From contig CAADRB010000039.1 in the NCBI GenBank assembly GCA_900708905.1, forward strand, positions 883,599 to 947,598: DNA of 64,000 bases, given 5' to 3'. Shown one piece after another: positions 48,608 to 61,169 of the stretch. Positions within the stretch are counted from its first letter, which is position 1, and each line of letters opens with the position of its first letter. Origin of the DNA: Hymenolepis diminuta (lineage: Eukaryota; Platyhelminthes; Cestoda; Cyclophyllidea; Hymenolepididae). The notes beneath the pieces were generated by a model, which saw only the letters and a program-made list of their open reading frames with translations, made no database searches and was not told where the DNA came from. A program made the position numbers and the translations under genes.

Positions 48608-49130
48608 TCAATCGTACACTAGAACACTACGAGTGAAATATCCATTTAGGAAATATTTTACGACCCAAGTCGAAAAGTCAAATGAAGCAAGGCTCTGATA
48701 CCCTGATGTTGATCTTGTTGAGGATGGACTAACAACTAAAGGCAGGCAGCTAAAAACAGCAAACAGCAGTTCCAAATAGTAGAGCACAGAGAGTTGCGTA
48801 GGCCAACGTGTATTGGATAAATCATGAGGGGAAATCAGGCAAGTAAGAGGGATGAGGGAGAGAGGAGAACAGAGGGAAAAGTAGGAACCGGTGAATGACA
48901 GACCTATGTCTGTCCGTGTGCGGGTGGAAATACAAAGGCAGTTTATATGAGTCACTTGTGCAGAGACGCGTGTGAGGACATGAATGTAGGTGTACTTTAA
49001 ATGAAACGGGACGGTCATAGACATGACAGAGAGGGATTTTGCGTCATAGGGACTAAAGGACCTCACTGCGCTGTCGTGGCCGAAAAACCGAAGTGGGAAT
49101 AAAGAGTAATACTGAAAATGCATAGTCAGC
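48608..49130 (-). mobile_element. LTR/TRIM-like non-coding retroelement fragment, copy A
   Basis: The minus strand shares an ordered series with 52660-53210: CTGTCATGTCTATG, GTTTCATTTAAAGT, CATATAAACTGCC (TATA-like), TATTTCCAC, CCTCTCTCCCTCATCCCTC, TGATTTATCCAATACACG, CTGTGCTCTACT and GGAACTGCTGTTTGCTG. Just beyond is GGGTATCAGAGCC, which resembles a tRNA-Met primer binding site (TGGTATCAGAGCC type). The 171-codon open frame across it is absent as such in the other copy. I therefore read it as a non-coding terminal-repeat element and not a gene. Confidence 0.6.
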
Positions 49131-52100
49131 CTTCACTTTTTTCAATTAACTAGCTACTTCTTTTATGCTTGTCGATTATATGTGAATCGGTCTGGATATA
49201 ACTCTGTTGACCCTTACTTCAATCAAAGCATGAAATAAGATTAGTTGAGCGGATAAATATCTCATAGCAAGACTTTCAACGGATTATTTGCGAATGGATA
49301 CAGAGAGCATATAGTTGTGATTAATATTATTACCCATGGCAAGGCAAAATTTTACAATTTTCTGTCGAGGGAAGCAACTGAAACAGAGGATCAAAAAGCT
49401 GTTGAAATTGAAGAAAAGTTTTTATATTAAATCGGGTTAGAAATACTTAAAAGTAATTTTGCAAAAGCGCCTCTTGTGTTTCTACAATTAATCGGAGTGC
49501 CACAGGACCGCATTCGTTTCCTTCTCAAAAAAAATATTTCTACGAATATCAAACATTTGTTAAAGTTGATCCCTCTTTAATAATGATAAAATATTTGACC
49601 ATAAGAGAATTGGGCCATTGCAAATCTCAAAGGGTCGAGTTTTTCTTGGTCTTTTTTATGACCCAAGAACAGTTGTCTTCAAGAAGGATACTGAAATTTG
49701 AGATTCCTTTGGTTTAAAATTGATGGGTCTATCTTAGTACCCGAAAACACATAAACACAAACTGCATGGGGAGGTTTCATTTATTTTTAAGCTCAGCGAC
49801 TGTTGGAGGTTATGTGGATATTTTATGCCAAGTGCTGAAACTTATATGACCCTCATACGACTGGAATTTCTCTCCTTTGATGTTCCTGAAATTTCTTTCC
49901 CCAATTTATGTTTGATGTATTCATGGCGTCCGAATTGTACATTTTGCACCTGATTGGATAGTCTGCTGAAATAATAGAGTTTAAACAATTAAATTCACTC
50001 AGTAGTATCTCTGTTAGTTCATTGGAAATTTTAAAAGATTAATATATGCTGTGTAATTACAATTTTAATAACTCACTTGGCGTTGATAGCAGTAAATAGA
50101 AACGCTTATTTTAGACAGAGATCACAGAAAATTATTGCCGCTTGTTTAGCCAGGCTCGAAGATTTGAAAGACAGCAGTCGATAACCGAATGCACGAGGGA
50201 CGAAGCATATTTTTTCCACTTTTCTAGCTAGAAGATTTCCTTTCATGTTATTACTAAATTCCGAAAAAGTTGTAAGATCATTGTGGAACTTCAGCTCCAA
50301 ATTTCGTGGCAAGGTTTCGTTGGGAATTGAAATCGCGGTAATTATTTGCATGTTTGCTTTCAACCAGTAGTTATGTATTAGCTCATTTTTCTCTAACTTT
50401 GAGCAACGTTAAAAGTTAATGCGGTCTTGGCATTATGATATCTAAATTCTCCGTGTCTAACGTCATGAAAAACTTCCCTTCGGACAGTGTTAGTTGAGTA
50501 TGGTTAAGTTCCAATTATCTCGTCTTTTCAATCTTGGAATTTGCAATTAACGATATCATGTTCTTTTAAAATTCTCCCGGATCTTTTATACTCAGTATCC
50601 AATACTTTGCGTACATTACGACGGCAGAACCCATTTTTCTCCTCTTTTCTTTGCAAATTACATTTCATCTCTATATTAAATTAAATATAGTATTACAAGC
50701 AGATATATTAGTGCAATAATTTGCCCGTAAAATTTTATATCTCATTTACCTTCAAATAGCCCCTTCAAATAACCCAGAAATCCCAGAAATAGAGCAAAAT
50801 CCTATGGACGTCTCTATTGTACCGCATTCTGAACGATGTTCACAAAAATCAGAAAACGTTAGAACATTAAAAAGGAAAAATGTCATTCTTATCGTCAATT
50901 AGATACATGGTGGACCAATTTTAGTAAAAATTGTGTAATTAAATTTTGTTCTGAGTTTTTCAAGGGCAATTCCTCAAGATGCAATATGTCTCCTTTTCGA
51001 AGTAAGACACTGACACACTTAAAGGCAATATCAGCACTTGAATCTCCAAAGTTCTTGTAAACGCGAATATATTATTTTAATGTGATAAAATATTTCAGTA
51101 AATATGATTTTGATATCTCTCAATGACCTTGTATTTATAATATTGACACGCATGTAAATTTCAAGGTCATAATTACATTGATAACGTTGTAATCAGCCTT
51201 GTGTGTTCTGTCTCAACTCTATCCGAGAGTAGAATATCGGTCTCGCATACCGCAAAAAGTTGGGACGGGGTGAATGTGACTGTACAGATAAATGCTCGAA
51301 AGGTCAAACTGCAGCTGGACGCATCTCTGATATTACGCTGATTTCAAGAAGTACATGGCGAGATTTAGACAGACCGACACTGATTCCCACGAAAATACGA
51401 CTTAAAAGGACCGGTGTCAAGGTGGAGATATCATTTCAATATGAGAAAAATATTTCTTTAAATATTTTCCCAAGGGAAAATAACATTTTTATCATTTATG
51501 TCTGTTATTTTTCCCTCATATTATTTTTAATGTCCGTTTGTATTTTTCAAGGTAATTTAATTAAATTTGCTTAGTGTCTAACTGGCCTGTGTGTTCTTCT
51601 CTGCTTTACCCGAAAGCTTGGATATCAGACGATGATATGTTTCCGAAACTTCCGAATTACAATGCCTAGTGCCCTCCAGAGAGAACTACCTCTCCTTAAT
51701 TGATTTGCATGCGTGAGTTTTGATTAAGAGATTTGAGACAAAGATCATCATAAACCCAGCTTGCGAACGCAAATAATGTGAATAAATTATAAAGAATCGG
51801 GACAGACTATGATTTAACTTGAATAAAAATAGTTTTCCAAAGTGAAAAATATTCTTCATGTGAAGAATTAAATGAAATTTATTAAGAACACTTGAAGCTG
51901 TTGCTGTGAATTCGGGATTGCATCAAATTCGGAGTTCCATGAGATAAAATATGGTGATTTATTGTTTCAATTATTAATTCAATTTTTGAGATTTTATTCA
52001 CTTTTCCTTTTCCTGTTCATATGCTATTTTACAATGCTTATTGACCCTTTATAAAGCTACGGCAACTCAGACCCTAGTAATAAGAAGGAAGAAGACTTTA

Positions 52101-52659
52101 GCTCGAGCGACGTTTTTTATTAGGAAAATAAATTTGCTTAAATAGGATTGGAAGCCAATAGGATTTGGTAAAAGATTTGCTGTCTGTTGAGCAACTAATT
52201 GCAGCGACGGGTTTTAGAGATGGCAGATACATTAGCAGTCTTAACATTGAAAATTTGAACAATTTCAGATCTTCGATACTTATTTTCGTCAGTTAAGAGA
52301 CTTGTTTGAATGCAGTTGGCCGAATGTGGTTAATGGATACAGTTTACTATTACCAACTTAAATGAAGAATAAATTGTATTCTACTATATTATGATCGGAC
52401 GTAAATGCGATCGAGAAAGTTCAAATAAACTTCGTGGTCTCACTTCATTGGGAGTTTTCATCTGACCAAAAACGGACTGTTAGGCCACATCGTAATGTGC
52501 GTTACTCTATATAAGTGACGACTAATTTCTTTCCTAAAATTACTTCTCAAGTTTTCCCTGTTATCTAGCACCTGCATATTGGGCTCTACTCTTCCATTCC
52601 TGGCTTTCTATCAATCTAATTCCTTTTCCTTTGCGTATACAGCCATATTTTCCATTTTT

Positions 52660-53210
52660 AACTTAGCCTTAGGTTCTGAAATTTGTTACTGGTCGTTGGG
52701 GCTGTCTCTACGTTTTCCCAAATTATTCTTTGATCATATACCCTATGACAATGCGTTGGTTTTTCGTCAACGCAGCCTAATGATCTCCTTAGTTTTCCAT
52801 GACTCAACTGCCATCTGTCATATCTAAACGAGTTTATCAATTCTCCTTTTTTTCCATAACTGTCGTGTTTCATTTCAAAGTTCACTGCATTCATACCATC
52901 ACGCGATTCTTCGCCCAACTGATTCATATAAACTGTATTTGTACTTCCACACACACATATTGACATTTTTCTATTCGTACGCTTCCCTCTCAGCTCCTCT
53001 CTCCCTCGTCCCTCGTCCCTCTCTTACTCTCTTGAATCCCCACCGTGATTTATTCAATACGTATCGGCCCACAAAATTCTTTGTGTTCTACTTTTCGGAA
53101 CTGTTGTTTGCTGTCGCCAGCTGCTAGTTGTGGCCTTTGGTTCTACGATCTGGTTCTGGGACATTAGTTCCTACAATTTGGTGTCTCTGTGAGTATTCAA
53201 TATTCTACGT
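52660..53210 (+). mobile_element. LTR/TRIM-like non-coding retroelement fragment, copy B
   Basis: It matches copy A in order: CTGTCATATCTAAACG, GTGTTTCATTTCAAAGTTC, CATATAAACTGTATTTG, TCTCTCCCTCGTCCCTC, GTGATTTATTCAATACG, TTGTGTTCTACT, GGAACTGTTGTTTGCTG. The end reads CCTACAATTTGGTGTCTCTG, where copy A has its primer-site-like sequence. The two copies are about 4 kb apart and inverted relative to each other. The open frames here are by-products of the pyrimidine-rich repeat. Confidence 0.6.
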
Positions 53211-56200
53211 AACATTAGCTAGTAGTCTTAGCCCCTTAATTGGTGACCTCGGTTCCTGTTACTTCAACGGCTTAGCAAATTTTCTCCATTCTGCTCTAGT
53301 AAGTCCTACTAATAAGTAATAAGTAGAAAAGTAAACTGGATAACAAGAAATATTGGATATCGGACAGAATAAATTAACCAATTTTAAAATTATTGATTTA
53401 AATCTCAACGCAGTGCAGGATAGAAAACTACTTAATTTTATTTAGTCCCAATACTTTCAGTGCAAAAGGAATGAAAAATCCCAGAATTCTTCCACCATTC
53501 ACGTTTAACAAAAAAGAAGGAGAAAAGCAAACTCACTCCAGTCGTCAGCAGTTTTTCGTGTATATTCGCAAACATGATATTTTTCAACTTTTAAAAATCG
53601 CAATATCTCTTTTCTTCATAGTATACTATGCAAACAAACCTTAAGTGCACAATCATGACAAGTGAAGGCATCAAGAATTAAACTCACTTTCAAAAGAGCC
53701 CTTTCCGGCACGTGATTTCGCAAAATAATAGTTTTTCATTTTTTGAATTGAGGTAGATGGCAGACCACTTTGCCTACATTTTAAGAGTTCTACTTTGAGT
53801 ACACTATTTGAAACAACTGAACTTGATGTTTCTTTAATATTTTGATGAAATCTTGTACCAAACTTTACCGCTCATCTTTCGTCATCTACTTCTGGAAAAG
53901 ACAAAATCACTTTGATTTAGTGAGTAGTTCCCCTCCCTTCTCTTCTCATGTAACTGTAATATAAATTGTCTACACTTTTAAAAAGCCCTTTGGCATTTAA
54001 TTAAATTGACAGGTTAAAATCAGGCGAGTTAGATAAAATCACCGCTCAAACTATCGTTTATGTATGAGGATGGTATACATTTTGGTACTCAGACGAGGGT
54101 ATGCATAATTATAAGATATAATTTTGGGAAAGGGGAGGGATCTATGGGGCACGGGATCTTTATTTCTTCACTACTCAGCTCGGAAGGATACTTAATGGTG
54201 TTATCTTAAAAGATCTTTTAGAGAGACTCGTACTGAATTTGAAGTCAGCTTTGGGTGTTCCTATTACTCTTTTATCTTTTGAAGCACTGGGTATTGGGAG
54301 TTCTTGTTAATCGTTGCACCTGAGAAATTATGATCCTGTTGACAGTGTAAGAGCATAGCCTTCTTTTCTGTGAGCACCTTCACACTTCACTATTTTTTCT
54401 CGATTTCTCTTGAGGTGAGATTTCTACTTTATAGAGACAGGGATCAAAATTATTGATTGCTCTATCCACGACAGAGTTGCCTCCGCAATGACGTCCATAA
54501 TGTCTTAATGGATTTACCTTTAGTCTTGATTTTAATACCTGAACGATTTCTGGTCCAGTTCTATATTAATGTCATTGTTAACCGTACGAGATAAGATTGA
54601 GAATTTTCCCATTGCGACAATTAAAGTATAATTAAGACCCATTGCAAAACTCTTAGATGAAAATTTTAAATTTTGAGTCCCCTCTCCACAACTGAGGGAA
54701 TTTTAGTGAGCTCTGTTAAATTTAAAATGCTTTTCTAGTCCCACTTACCAGTTCGTAGCTGGAGAAGGTAGAAATGAGCCCAAGTAGTATCACCAACCAT
54801 TCAATTAAATAAACTGGTCTACAAGATCTAAACACTGAAGACGGGAAATCATTTAAAAAACTCAGAGATCAAATCGTGAAAGCTGAGCTTTGAGCATTAC
54901 AATGTGAAATACTTCCCTTATTAGGAAGTGGACAACTCAGTAAATTCCAAAATTCAATGAAGTAAAGTAAGATTTATGATATCTCTAGTTCATGCGACAC
55001 GTATCTTCGACTTTCGATTCATCCATTTCTAAACTGCTAAGCTCTTCACCGTGGCCGGATAATAGCTCATCGGTAAGAAGAAGCGTAAATCCGCATCAGG
55101 TCCGATAGGCAGCGAATAATAGGTAATAGTGGGTGGAATATAGTTAATTCAATCAGTTGAGCACTACGAAGACAATTCGGTTTGTGCTAGATTTACGTAT
55201 ACAAACCGGAGCTCTTCATAACTTAGGAGCGGTAGGGTAAAAAAATCAAAGTTTGCAAGGAGGGCTTTAGAGTTGATTTCATTCCACTGACGCCACTTAC
55301 TGAGGTTTGCCGAATACTTTCAAAAACTTAAGTCATCCCTCTGACAAAATCGTCCTCTTCAGATTGCCGACAAATCACCCACGAAGTCTATAATTATCTT
55401 GTCCAAAGGTCACATAAAAACATCAAAAATATCTTAATTACTTTTGTGTTGACAAAATAGCCGCCTCTACGCAACCTTGGCCCACAATTTGAGCCATATT
55501 CTTTAATTTGTTACAGTAATCTCTAGTAATAGTTTTGAAAAGATTTTGGTTGAGAAATTGAGATTGTTATAGATCTATAAGGCGATAGATAAACCCTACG
55601 AAGAATTATCAAATATCGGCCACATCTAAAAGGTGTGCTTTGAGAGAAATGTATTTAAATGAGGATTTTCCGTGTCGTCAATTCTTAGCAAATGGAAAGG
55701 AGATAGTAAGGCACCGACGGATAGATTACCACAAACTCAAATGAGGTCTACCAGATGACAGACTCCTTTTTTCAGGAGATGGGTGCTACAAGAATTATGT
55801 GAATGACGTAAAGGTTGTGATCCAAAGGGATGATGTAAAGGAAGGACAAGTCTGGCTGGATTTCAAATTAAAAGACAGTTAACCTGATGGTTGTGGAGCT
55901 CAGATGAAGTAGGATTCTCCTGATTTCTTAACTCTCAATCAAATTGCCTATTCCTTCTTAAAAGAAAACTTCTTTCCTTTCATGAACGTTGTCACCCAGT
56001 TCGTCTGTTCTTATTTCCTTAAATAAATTCATTTCACTTCTATTTCCTAATGCATTTTTAGTCGTTCAATATAGGTGGAGAAATTTTCAGTGAATCCTGC
56101 CTCCACTACGTAACATATATGAAGTAAATGTATTAATATTCCAATATTAACAATTCCAAAATTTAATTGATGAATTGAATTGGCGCATTCCAATGCGCAT

Positions 56201-56342
56201 GGAAGAATACCCACTTATTCAAACGGTGTTTAGGAAATAAATGGAAATTTGTCGAACTTTAAGTAAAGGCAAAGTGATTTGTCAAAAGAAGGAAGAAAAG
56301 TGACAGAAAATGCATTTTGCTAAAGACAATCACCGTTTCATT

Positions 56343-56837
56343 TTAGATTTTTTCCTGCTGCCAAGTGGATTCTAAGGGTTTTGAAAATTTATGACGGACC
56401 TCCCTCGCTAAAATTAGGAGACTCTCAATGTCGGAAACCGATGTTTGGGGGCCAAATTCATCATCTGGTTGTCCTTCACGTACTTCTTCAAGTTGACATT
56501 CTGCCTGCTCCCCTATATAATCTAATTGAGGGTCGCTGCAAAAAATTTCATCATTTTCGGGAAATGTCTGCACGTTTTCACATGCTTATTCCTGTTCCAT
56601 ATCATTATTTCGATTATATGCCTCTGGAGTCTGTCCGTTGATTTCATCTTCTTGTTCTTCATAACCAAAGTATTCCTCGTCACATTGTTCGTTATCAGAT
56701 TCCTGAATTTCTTCATGGTCTTGATTTCCATAACCACCCTCATCATGTATGTTATCTCCGTCAACGACTTCTTCATTTGCAGGCACCTCTAAAAATTCAC
56801 CTTCTTCTCCTTCTGGTTTTTCTTCAAATTCAAGCTT
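56343..56837 (-). pseudogene. Broken acidic reading frame (unidentified protein)
   Basis: The minus frame is open from 56837 to 56343, about 163 codons, apart from one TAA at 56586-56588. Both halves have the same composition: very rich in Glu and Asp (repeats such as EEYFGYEEQEDE, then QLEEVREGQPDDEFG). The frame ends in QQEKI and a stop. Such continuity on both sides of a stop suggests a real protein C-terminus that has decayed, or an unseen splice around the stop. The upstream coding-like segment at 56841-56894 is in another frame, so a frameshift is also implied. The family is unknown. Confidence 0.4.
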
Positions 56838-56894
56838 TTATTTTCAGGGTATTCATTTTCAGCTCTTTCAAAGCATCCGCTACTTCCCGTAGTG

Positions 56895-57220
56895 CTGTAT
56901 ATGACTTCTTACATATTTCTTACAAAGATGTGATCATCAGATTTGAAATCAACAGATTTGGGAGTACAGATTTTCTAGAGAAAAACGCTGATGATCCCTT
57001 GGAAAAAGTGATGAGATCTTGAACACATACCATTCTTTACTTTTACGAATTTCCCACATCTCGGTTATTAACCTATCGATTCTCCCGAAGTTAATTGACG
57101 AAAGAAGTCCTGAATACATCTGCGGGTTAATATACAGCATGAGACTGTGTATTACTTACGGCAAGAGGGTTGACAGATGGCCTTCCCAGATGGTGGTCAA
57201 CCAATGAATGACGGAATAAA
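56895..57220 (-). pseudogene. Possible small exons with micro-introns, upstream of the acidic frame
   Basis: On the minus strand, 57031-57119 is a coding-like piece (MYSGLLSSINFGRIDRL...). It sits between a 40-bp candidate intron (57120-57159, gtaagt...cccgcag) and a 33-bp one (56998-57030, gtatgt...tccaag). A further 29-bp candidate lies at 56895-56923 (gtaaga...tacag). I could not thread one clean frame through all pieces to the acidic segment, so this is either a decayed gene or a gene whose exact splice sites I have wrong. Confidence 0.3.
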
Positions 57221-58604
57221 ATGCCGGATTAGTCGACCGCTGAACTGATCATCAAAACTTTTCCATATTTTTCTTAATGAACTTCTCTTAAATTTGTCCT
57301 TCGTCAAATTTTTCCCGGAAAATATGTGGCTGGGTATAGTTATTTACCTCCTGCTCCGTTTTGACTAAAATTCTCATTTTGCTAATCTAATGTGTTTCGG
57401 CATCATATTCAAATCTCGTTTCTGTATAAGATATTTCTTGATGAATTTCACAGATATTTCCCAAGAGTGTAAATCAAATATTTAAACTACCAATTCACGG
57501 AGGTACTGTCAACTCCAGATTGCTTGAGTATCGTGTAGTATACAAAATTTTAATGTTCTTAAATTTTCTTTTATTCATTTCCGCCTCCAAACATTGCAAT
57601 TTAAAGATAGATGGGAATGTCAACAGGATAACCGTAACATCTTGCGAAGGTCTCTCTTCAATGTATTTGGGTTCGAAAGCCATACATCATAATGTCTAAT
57701 TCATATAATGAATGCGATCTTTAAGCAGCTGGATTTATTATTAAATGCGATTCAACCACTTGTCTTAACTCAAGAATCTACAGTTTTTACGGTAGTTATG
57801 TGGCTAATTTCACATTCTAGAATTAGAGGAATTTTCGTGAAGTAACTGTAAGATCGTACGTGACTGAACCATTCAGATATCTGGATTTGGGGCGTAAAAA
57901 CTAGATGGGTTCCCTGACTCTTATATTACAACATCTCAGCTACTGTCACTTGCTCAAAATGGCAGTCCAACTGTGCGATGCCCAATGGCAGTGTAAAAAG
58001 TTCATTTTATCGTGGAAAAGGAACTGAAATCCGATACCACTAAAGTCCAATGGAGTCCCACAATAGAAATATGCAAAGGGGTATACGAGAGGGAGTCGAA
58101 AAGATGTTGAAAGCACAGTCTGGGTATCAAGAAGTCTTACTTCGTCGGGTTTTTTTGGATTCGTGTCCCATTCTATTAACTTAAAAGATGGACCACCGCT
58201 TTATGTTCAAAAATGCGAATTTAATTTTCCAACCCTTGGATTGCAGCAAATTCTCGTCCACCTCTTTAGTGCCTATTGATTCATGTCAATTTTTGCTTAA
58301 AATGCACTCAAATCCCCGAATATCTCCTTTTTTATGGAATTCAAAAGATCATACAATACAAGGCTTGAAGAAGTCATCTGTCCTTTAAGTAAAAATAAAT
58401 CTTTTTAATCGCTACGAAAATCTTAACATCTACGCCGAACGAGAGATATTCACTTTATTAAACATTATTTATGTCTACATGTTATGTTATCACTTTGGTT
58501 AACCCAATTGCGTTCCACTTAGCGTAAGTGGGCAATTTGGATTGGATGTGAGACAGTAGTTGTAGAAAGTATTGTGTCATTTGAATTTTTGCTTCATTCT
58601 CAAA
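57221..58604. other. Spacer upstream of the receptor gene
   Basis: AT-rich. A diverged R1-like stretch is possible near 58040-58190 (GTATCAAGAAGTCTTACTT and flanks). The promoter of the receptor should be here; no clear element is seen. Confidence 0.4.
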
Positions 58605-59624
58605 ATGACGGAAAATTATCTCGATCCAATCTCAAAAACCTTTTGGTATTGCATTCCTTTTGTCGAATGGCCAGATGCGGTTGACATTCTTTTTCTAATT
58701 TTCGAAGTAAGCGGAATTATTCTCAATATACTAACTGCGCTTCTGCTCTTTCGAATTCGTCAAGGACCGAGACAGAATATTGTTCTCCTTCAAACTCTAT
58801 CCATTCATTGCCTTCTTGTCTGCATTATCAATTTCATGGAAGACTGTAACCCAAAAGGAGTCACCACAGATAATTATGTCTTCAATATCCTGATGTGTGT
58901 ATTTTGGAACGCCCGATTCTTCTATTGGATCTTCTTCGTTGCAGCCATTCAGTGTCTTGTCTTTCTTTCCATTGATCGAGCTCTTACTCTTTATAAATCT
59001 GATCATCTACGATTCACCAGTCTTCGGCGTCGTATCCTTGTATACGAGGTTACTATTCATGTATTTAGTGCATTGATCACATTGCCCCAAGTATTAACTG
59101 TCAACCTAAAAGAAGACGAGTGCTCTTGTGCCCCAAACAAAATCAACATTCCCTTCTTAACAGTCATCTATGCCCATGTCTACATATGGTTCACAATTCT
59201 CTTTGTAACAGATGGAAGTATTCTCTTATGCTGTGCGTACTACATTATGAAATGGGTTCGAGAGACACCCAGAAGGGAACAATTTGACGATTTGAACGAA
59301 CTGAGTTTTGAGGTAATCAGAGAACACGGACACCCTTTTGAGCAGTACCTAGGAAAGGGGTATAAGACTGCATCCATGTGTATTTTACCCCTTGCCGTGA
59401 GCTATGTTATCACATTCTCTTATGATTCTACCTACCAATTTGCAAGTGCTCTGGGTCTGGCAACTTTCATTATTAACAGTATCCCACAGAAAATTGGTGG
59501 ACTCTTTCTTGTCATTCATGTAAATGTTGTGCCAGTCATTTTATTATTCTACCTGCCACCTCTGAGAGATTTCGCCATCAGATACCTTCTTGCACCACTT
59601 CTTATTGCAAAGAAACCAAAATGA
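58605..59624 (+). CDS. Rhodopsin-like G-protein-coupled receptor, divergent flatworm orphan type
   Basis: A single-exon 339-aa membrane protein. The start is the ATG at 58605 in AAAATGA context; the longer open frame begins without ATG. Seven hydrophobic segments fit a GPCR: about 27-49, 58-78, 94-124, 143-165, 185-216, 254-274 and 295-318. TM3 ends in SIDRALTLY, so the usual D/E-R-Y is DRA at 124-126. TM7 carries NVVPVILLFY in place of the usual NPxxY. Extracellular loop 2 has two Cys (ECSC, 172-175), and Cys98 near the top of TM3 can form the usual disulfide. The third intracellular loop (about 217-253) is short and charged. Odd DRY and NPxxY motifs and a single exon fit the platyhelminth-specific orphan rhodopsin-like families (PROF type). 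Ligand unknown. AATAAA lies at 59768. Confidence 0.85.
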   Translation: MTENYLDPISKTFWYCIPFVEWPDAVDILFLIFEVSGIILNILTALLLFRIRQGPRQNIVLLQTLSIHCLLVCIINFMEDCNPKGVTTDNYVFNILMCVFWNARFFYWIFFVAAIQCLVFLSIDRALTLYKSDHLRFTSLRRRILVYEVTIHVFSALITLPQVLTVNLKEDECSCAPNKINIPFLTVIYAHVYIWFTILFVTDGSILLCCAYYIMKWVRETPRREQFDDLNELSFEVIREHGHPFEQYLGKGYKTASMCILPLAVSYVITFSYDSTYQFASALGLATFIINSIPQKIGGLFLVIHVNVVPVILLFYLPPLRDFAIRYLLAPLLIAKKPK

Positions 59625-59767
59625 TTATTAATCTTTTATTTTCAAGAAATTGTGACTGTCACCTATTCAGTCTTACTGTTTGAAGAAAACGATTTCAAAC
59701 AATATCAATGTGTTTATTTTGAAAAGTAAAGTATATAAAGCTAAAATATTAATAGTTTATCGTTGAA

Positions 59768-59773
59768 AATAAA
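59768..59773 (+). terminator. Candidate polyadenylation signal of the receptor gene
   Basis: AATAAA 144 bp after the stop codon of the 7TM receptor. Confidence 0.5.
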
Positions 59774-61119
59774 ATAATTTTCTATATTTCTGTGATACGA
59801 TCTTCTAATTTAACTGGCATATAGTATCAGTGAACAAAACCAAAAATTCATTTATTAATAATATTAAAATATTGCGACTATCTTATAATAATATTCGCCT
59901 GTAAAGTATCTTAAATCATTATTACTATTTATATTATTGTTTTGTGGGTGCAGTTTTGAGATCTTTTTATTTATTTAGTCATATGTAATGATCAAATATG
60001 TTTAGGATATTTATATATTAATTTATAAAAGACGATACTTCATACACCACAGATCATGTAGGAGAACGAGATTTAGCAAATGGTTTGACTAATCATAGAA
60101 TAAACCAGTAATAACATATTCTTGAGGTTGTAACGTATATTAGGCAAACAGGTATTTGAATAAACCTTACTGATCCTCTTAGAAGTCCAACTAACTGCAC
60201 AAGCGCACAGTTAGCTTCTAGCAGAGTCCTCTAGTATAAATTACCGCCAAAATTAGCTAGGCTACGGTCAAAGTAACAAGAACACGGAAGATACAGAGGG
60301 TGGGGTGAACATCGCAAATGTGGCTATCCTCAAAAGTGCATAGTCATTAAATAGGTCTAACGCTACGTTGCATTTTTATTGATCGCTGATTGGTTGAGAG
60401 ACTTCGCACTCACGCCACGATTGCTCCCTTCGCGAGCGGTAGCAACCATGCGCTTTCCAGAATGTTCTAGCGGGCACGTGATTCCTTTGGCCAGCCTTGG
60501 TAGTTGTGTCTACTCAACAAGGCCGAGTAAGTCTCAAGAGAATAAAATTCTCTGACATGGGGAAAATTAAATAAAAATTGTCACTATAATAATTTATTTA
60601 CATTGAAGACGTTAACGTTTTTCACTGCTCTCAAACAAGTGAGAAGTTATCGACAGAGTATGCGTAGTTCGGAATATAGTTTTTCAATTTAATCCTTCTA
60701 TTCTATAAATTGTCGAATTATTCATTTTTCCTCTTCTTCTCATAGGTTACCAAAATTAATTCGACAGACTCTCTCGATTCATTCATTCATTCTCAAAATA
60801 AAAATACAATTCCAATCATTAGTTTCTGTTTTACGTAGAGATGTGGCAAATCCCATTTCGAACTGGATTGTCCGATTGTGAGGGTTTTCTGAAATACATT
60901 CTCATAGCTCCATGTTAATGACTTGATTACATTAAACTATCGAATTGGTTCGATCAAAACTTGTAGGATGAAGCCCTCTTTTCTGAAATATTTTATCTTA
61001 CAGCTTTCCTAATTATCACCAAATTTGATTATCTTATCCTCACAAGTAATCTCTGTAAATCTTTAACCATTCCTGTGACCCGAGCACTCCCTAAACAAAC
61101 ATCGTGTTTTCTCAGCTGG
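59774..61119. other. Non-coding region with a GC-richer patch
   Basis: No gene is seen. Around 60385-60540 the base composition rises and includes GATTGG (inverse CCAAT), several CpG and a CACGTG at 60476-60481. It could be a promoter-like or repeat-derived patch. Confidence 0.35.
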
Positions 61120-61125
61120 NNNNNN
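61120..61125. other. Assembly gap of 6 N
   Basis: Six N bases just upstream of the diverged LTR-like copy. Confidence 0.98.
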
Positions 61126-61169
61126 TCTCATCGACCCGGAAAAGGTAAACATACCTCGGCAGACACTGC

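Larger units (their letters stand above)
43846..56342. other. 12.5 kb without a recognisable gene
   Basis: After the 3' UTR, this holds repeat R3 (47800-48130) and two LTR/TRIM-like copies (48608-49130 minus, 52660-53210 plus). It also has local GC-richer patches near 45.9-46.3 and 51.2-51.4 kb that may be old repeats. Open frames of 80-170 codons here fall in the repeats or read as chance. Confidence 0.55.

Noticed and set aside
48608..49123. 171-codon minus-strand open frame
   Set aside because: It lies on a repeat element whose other copy (52660-53210) does not keep the frame. The peptide mirrors a pyrimidine-rich repeat and is not a protein family I recognise.
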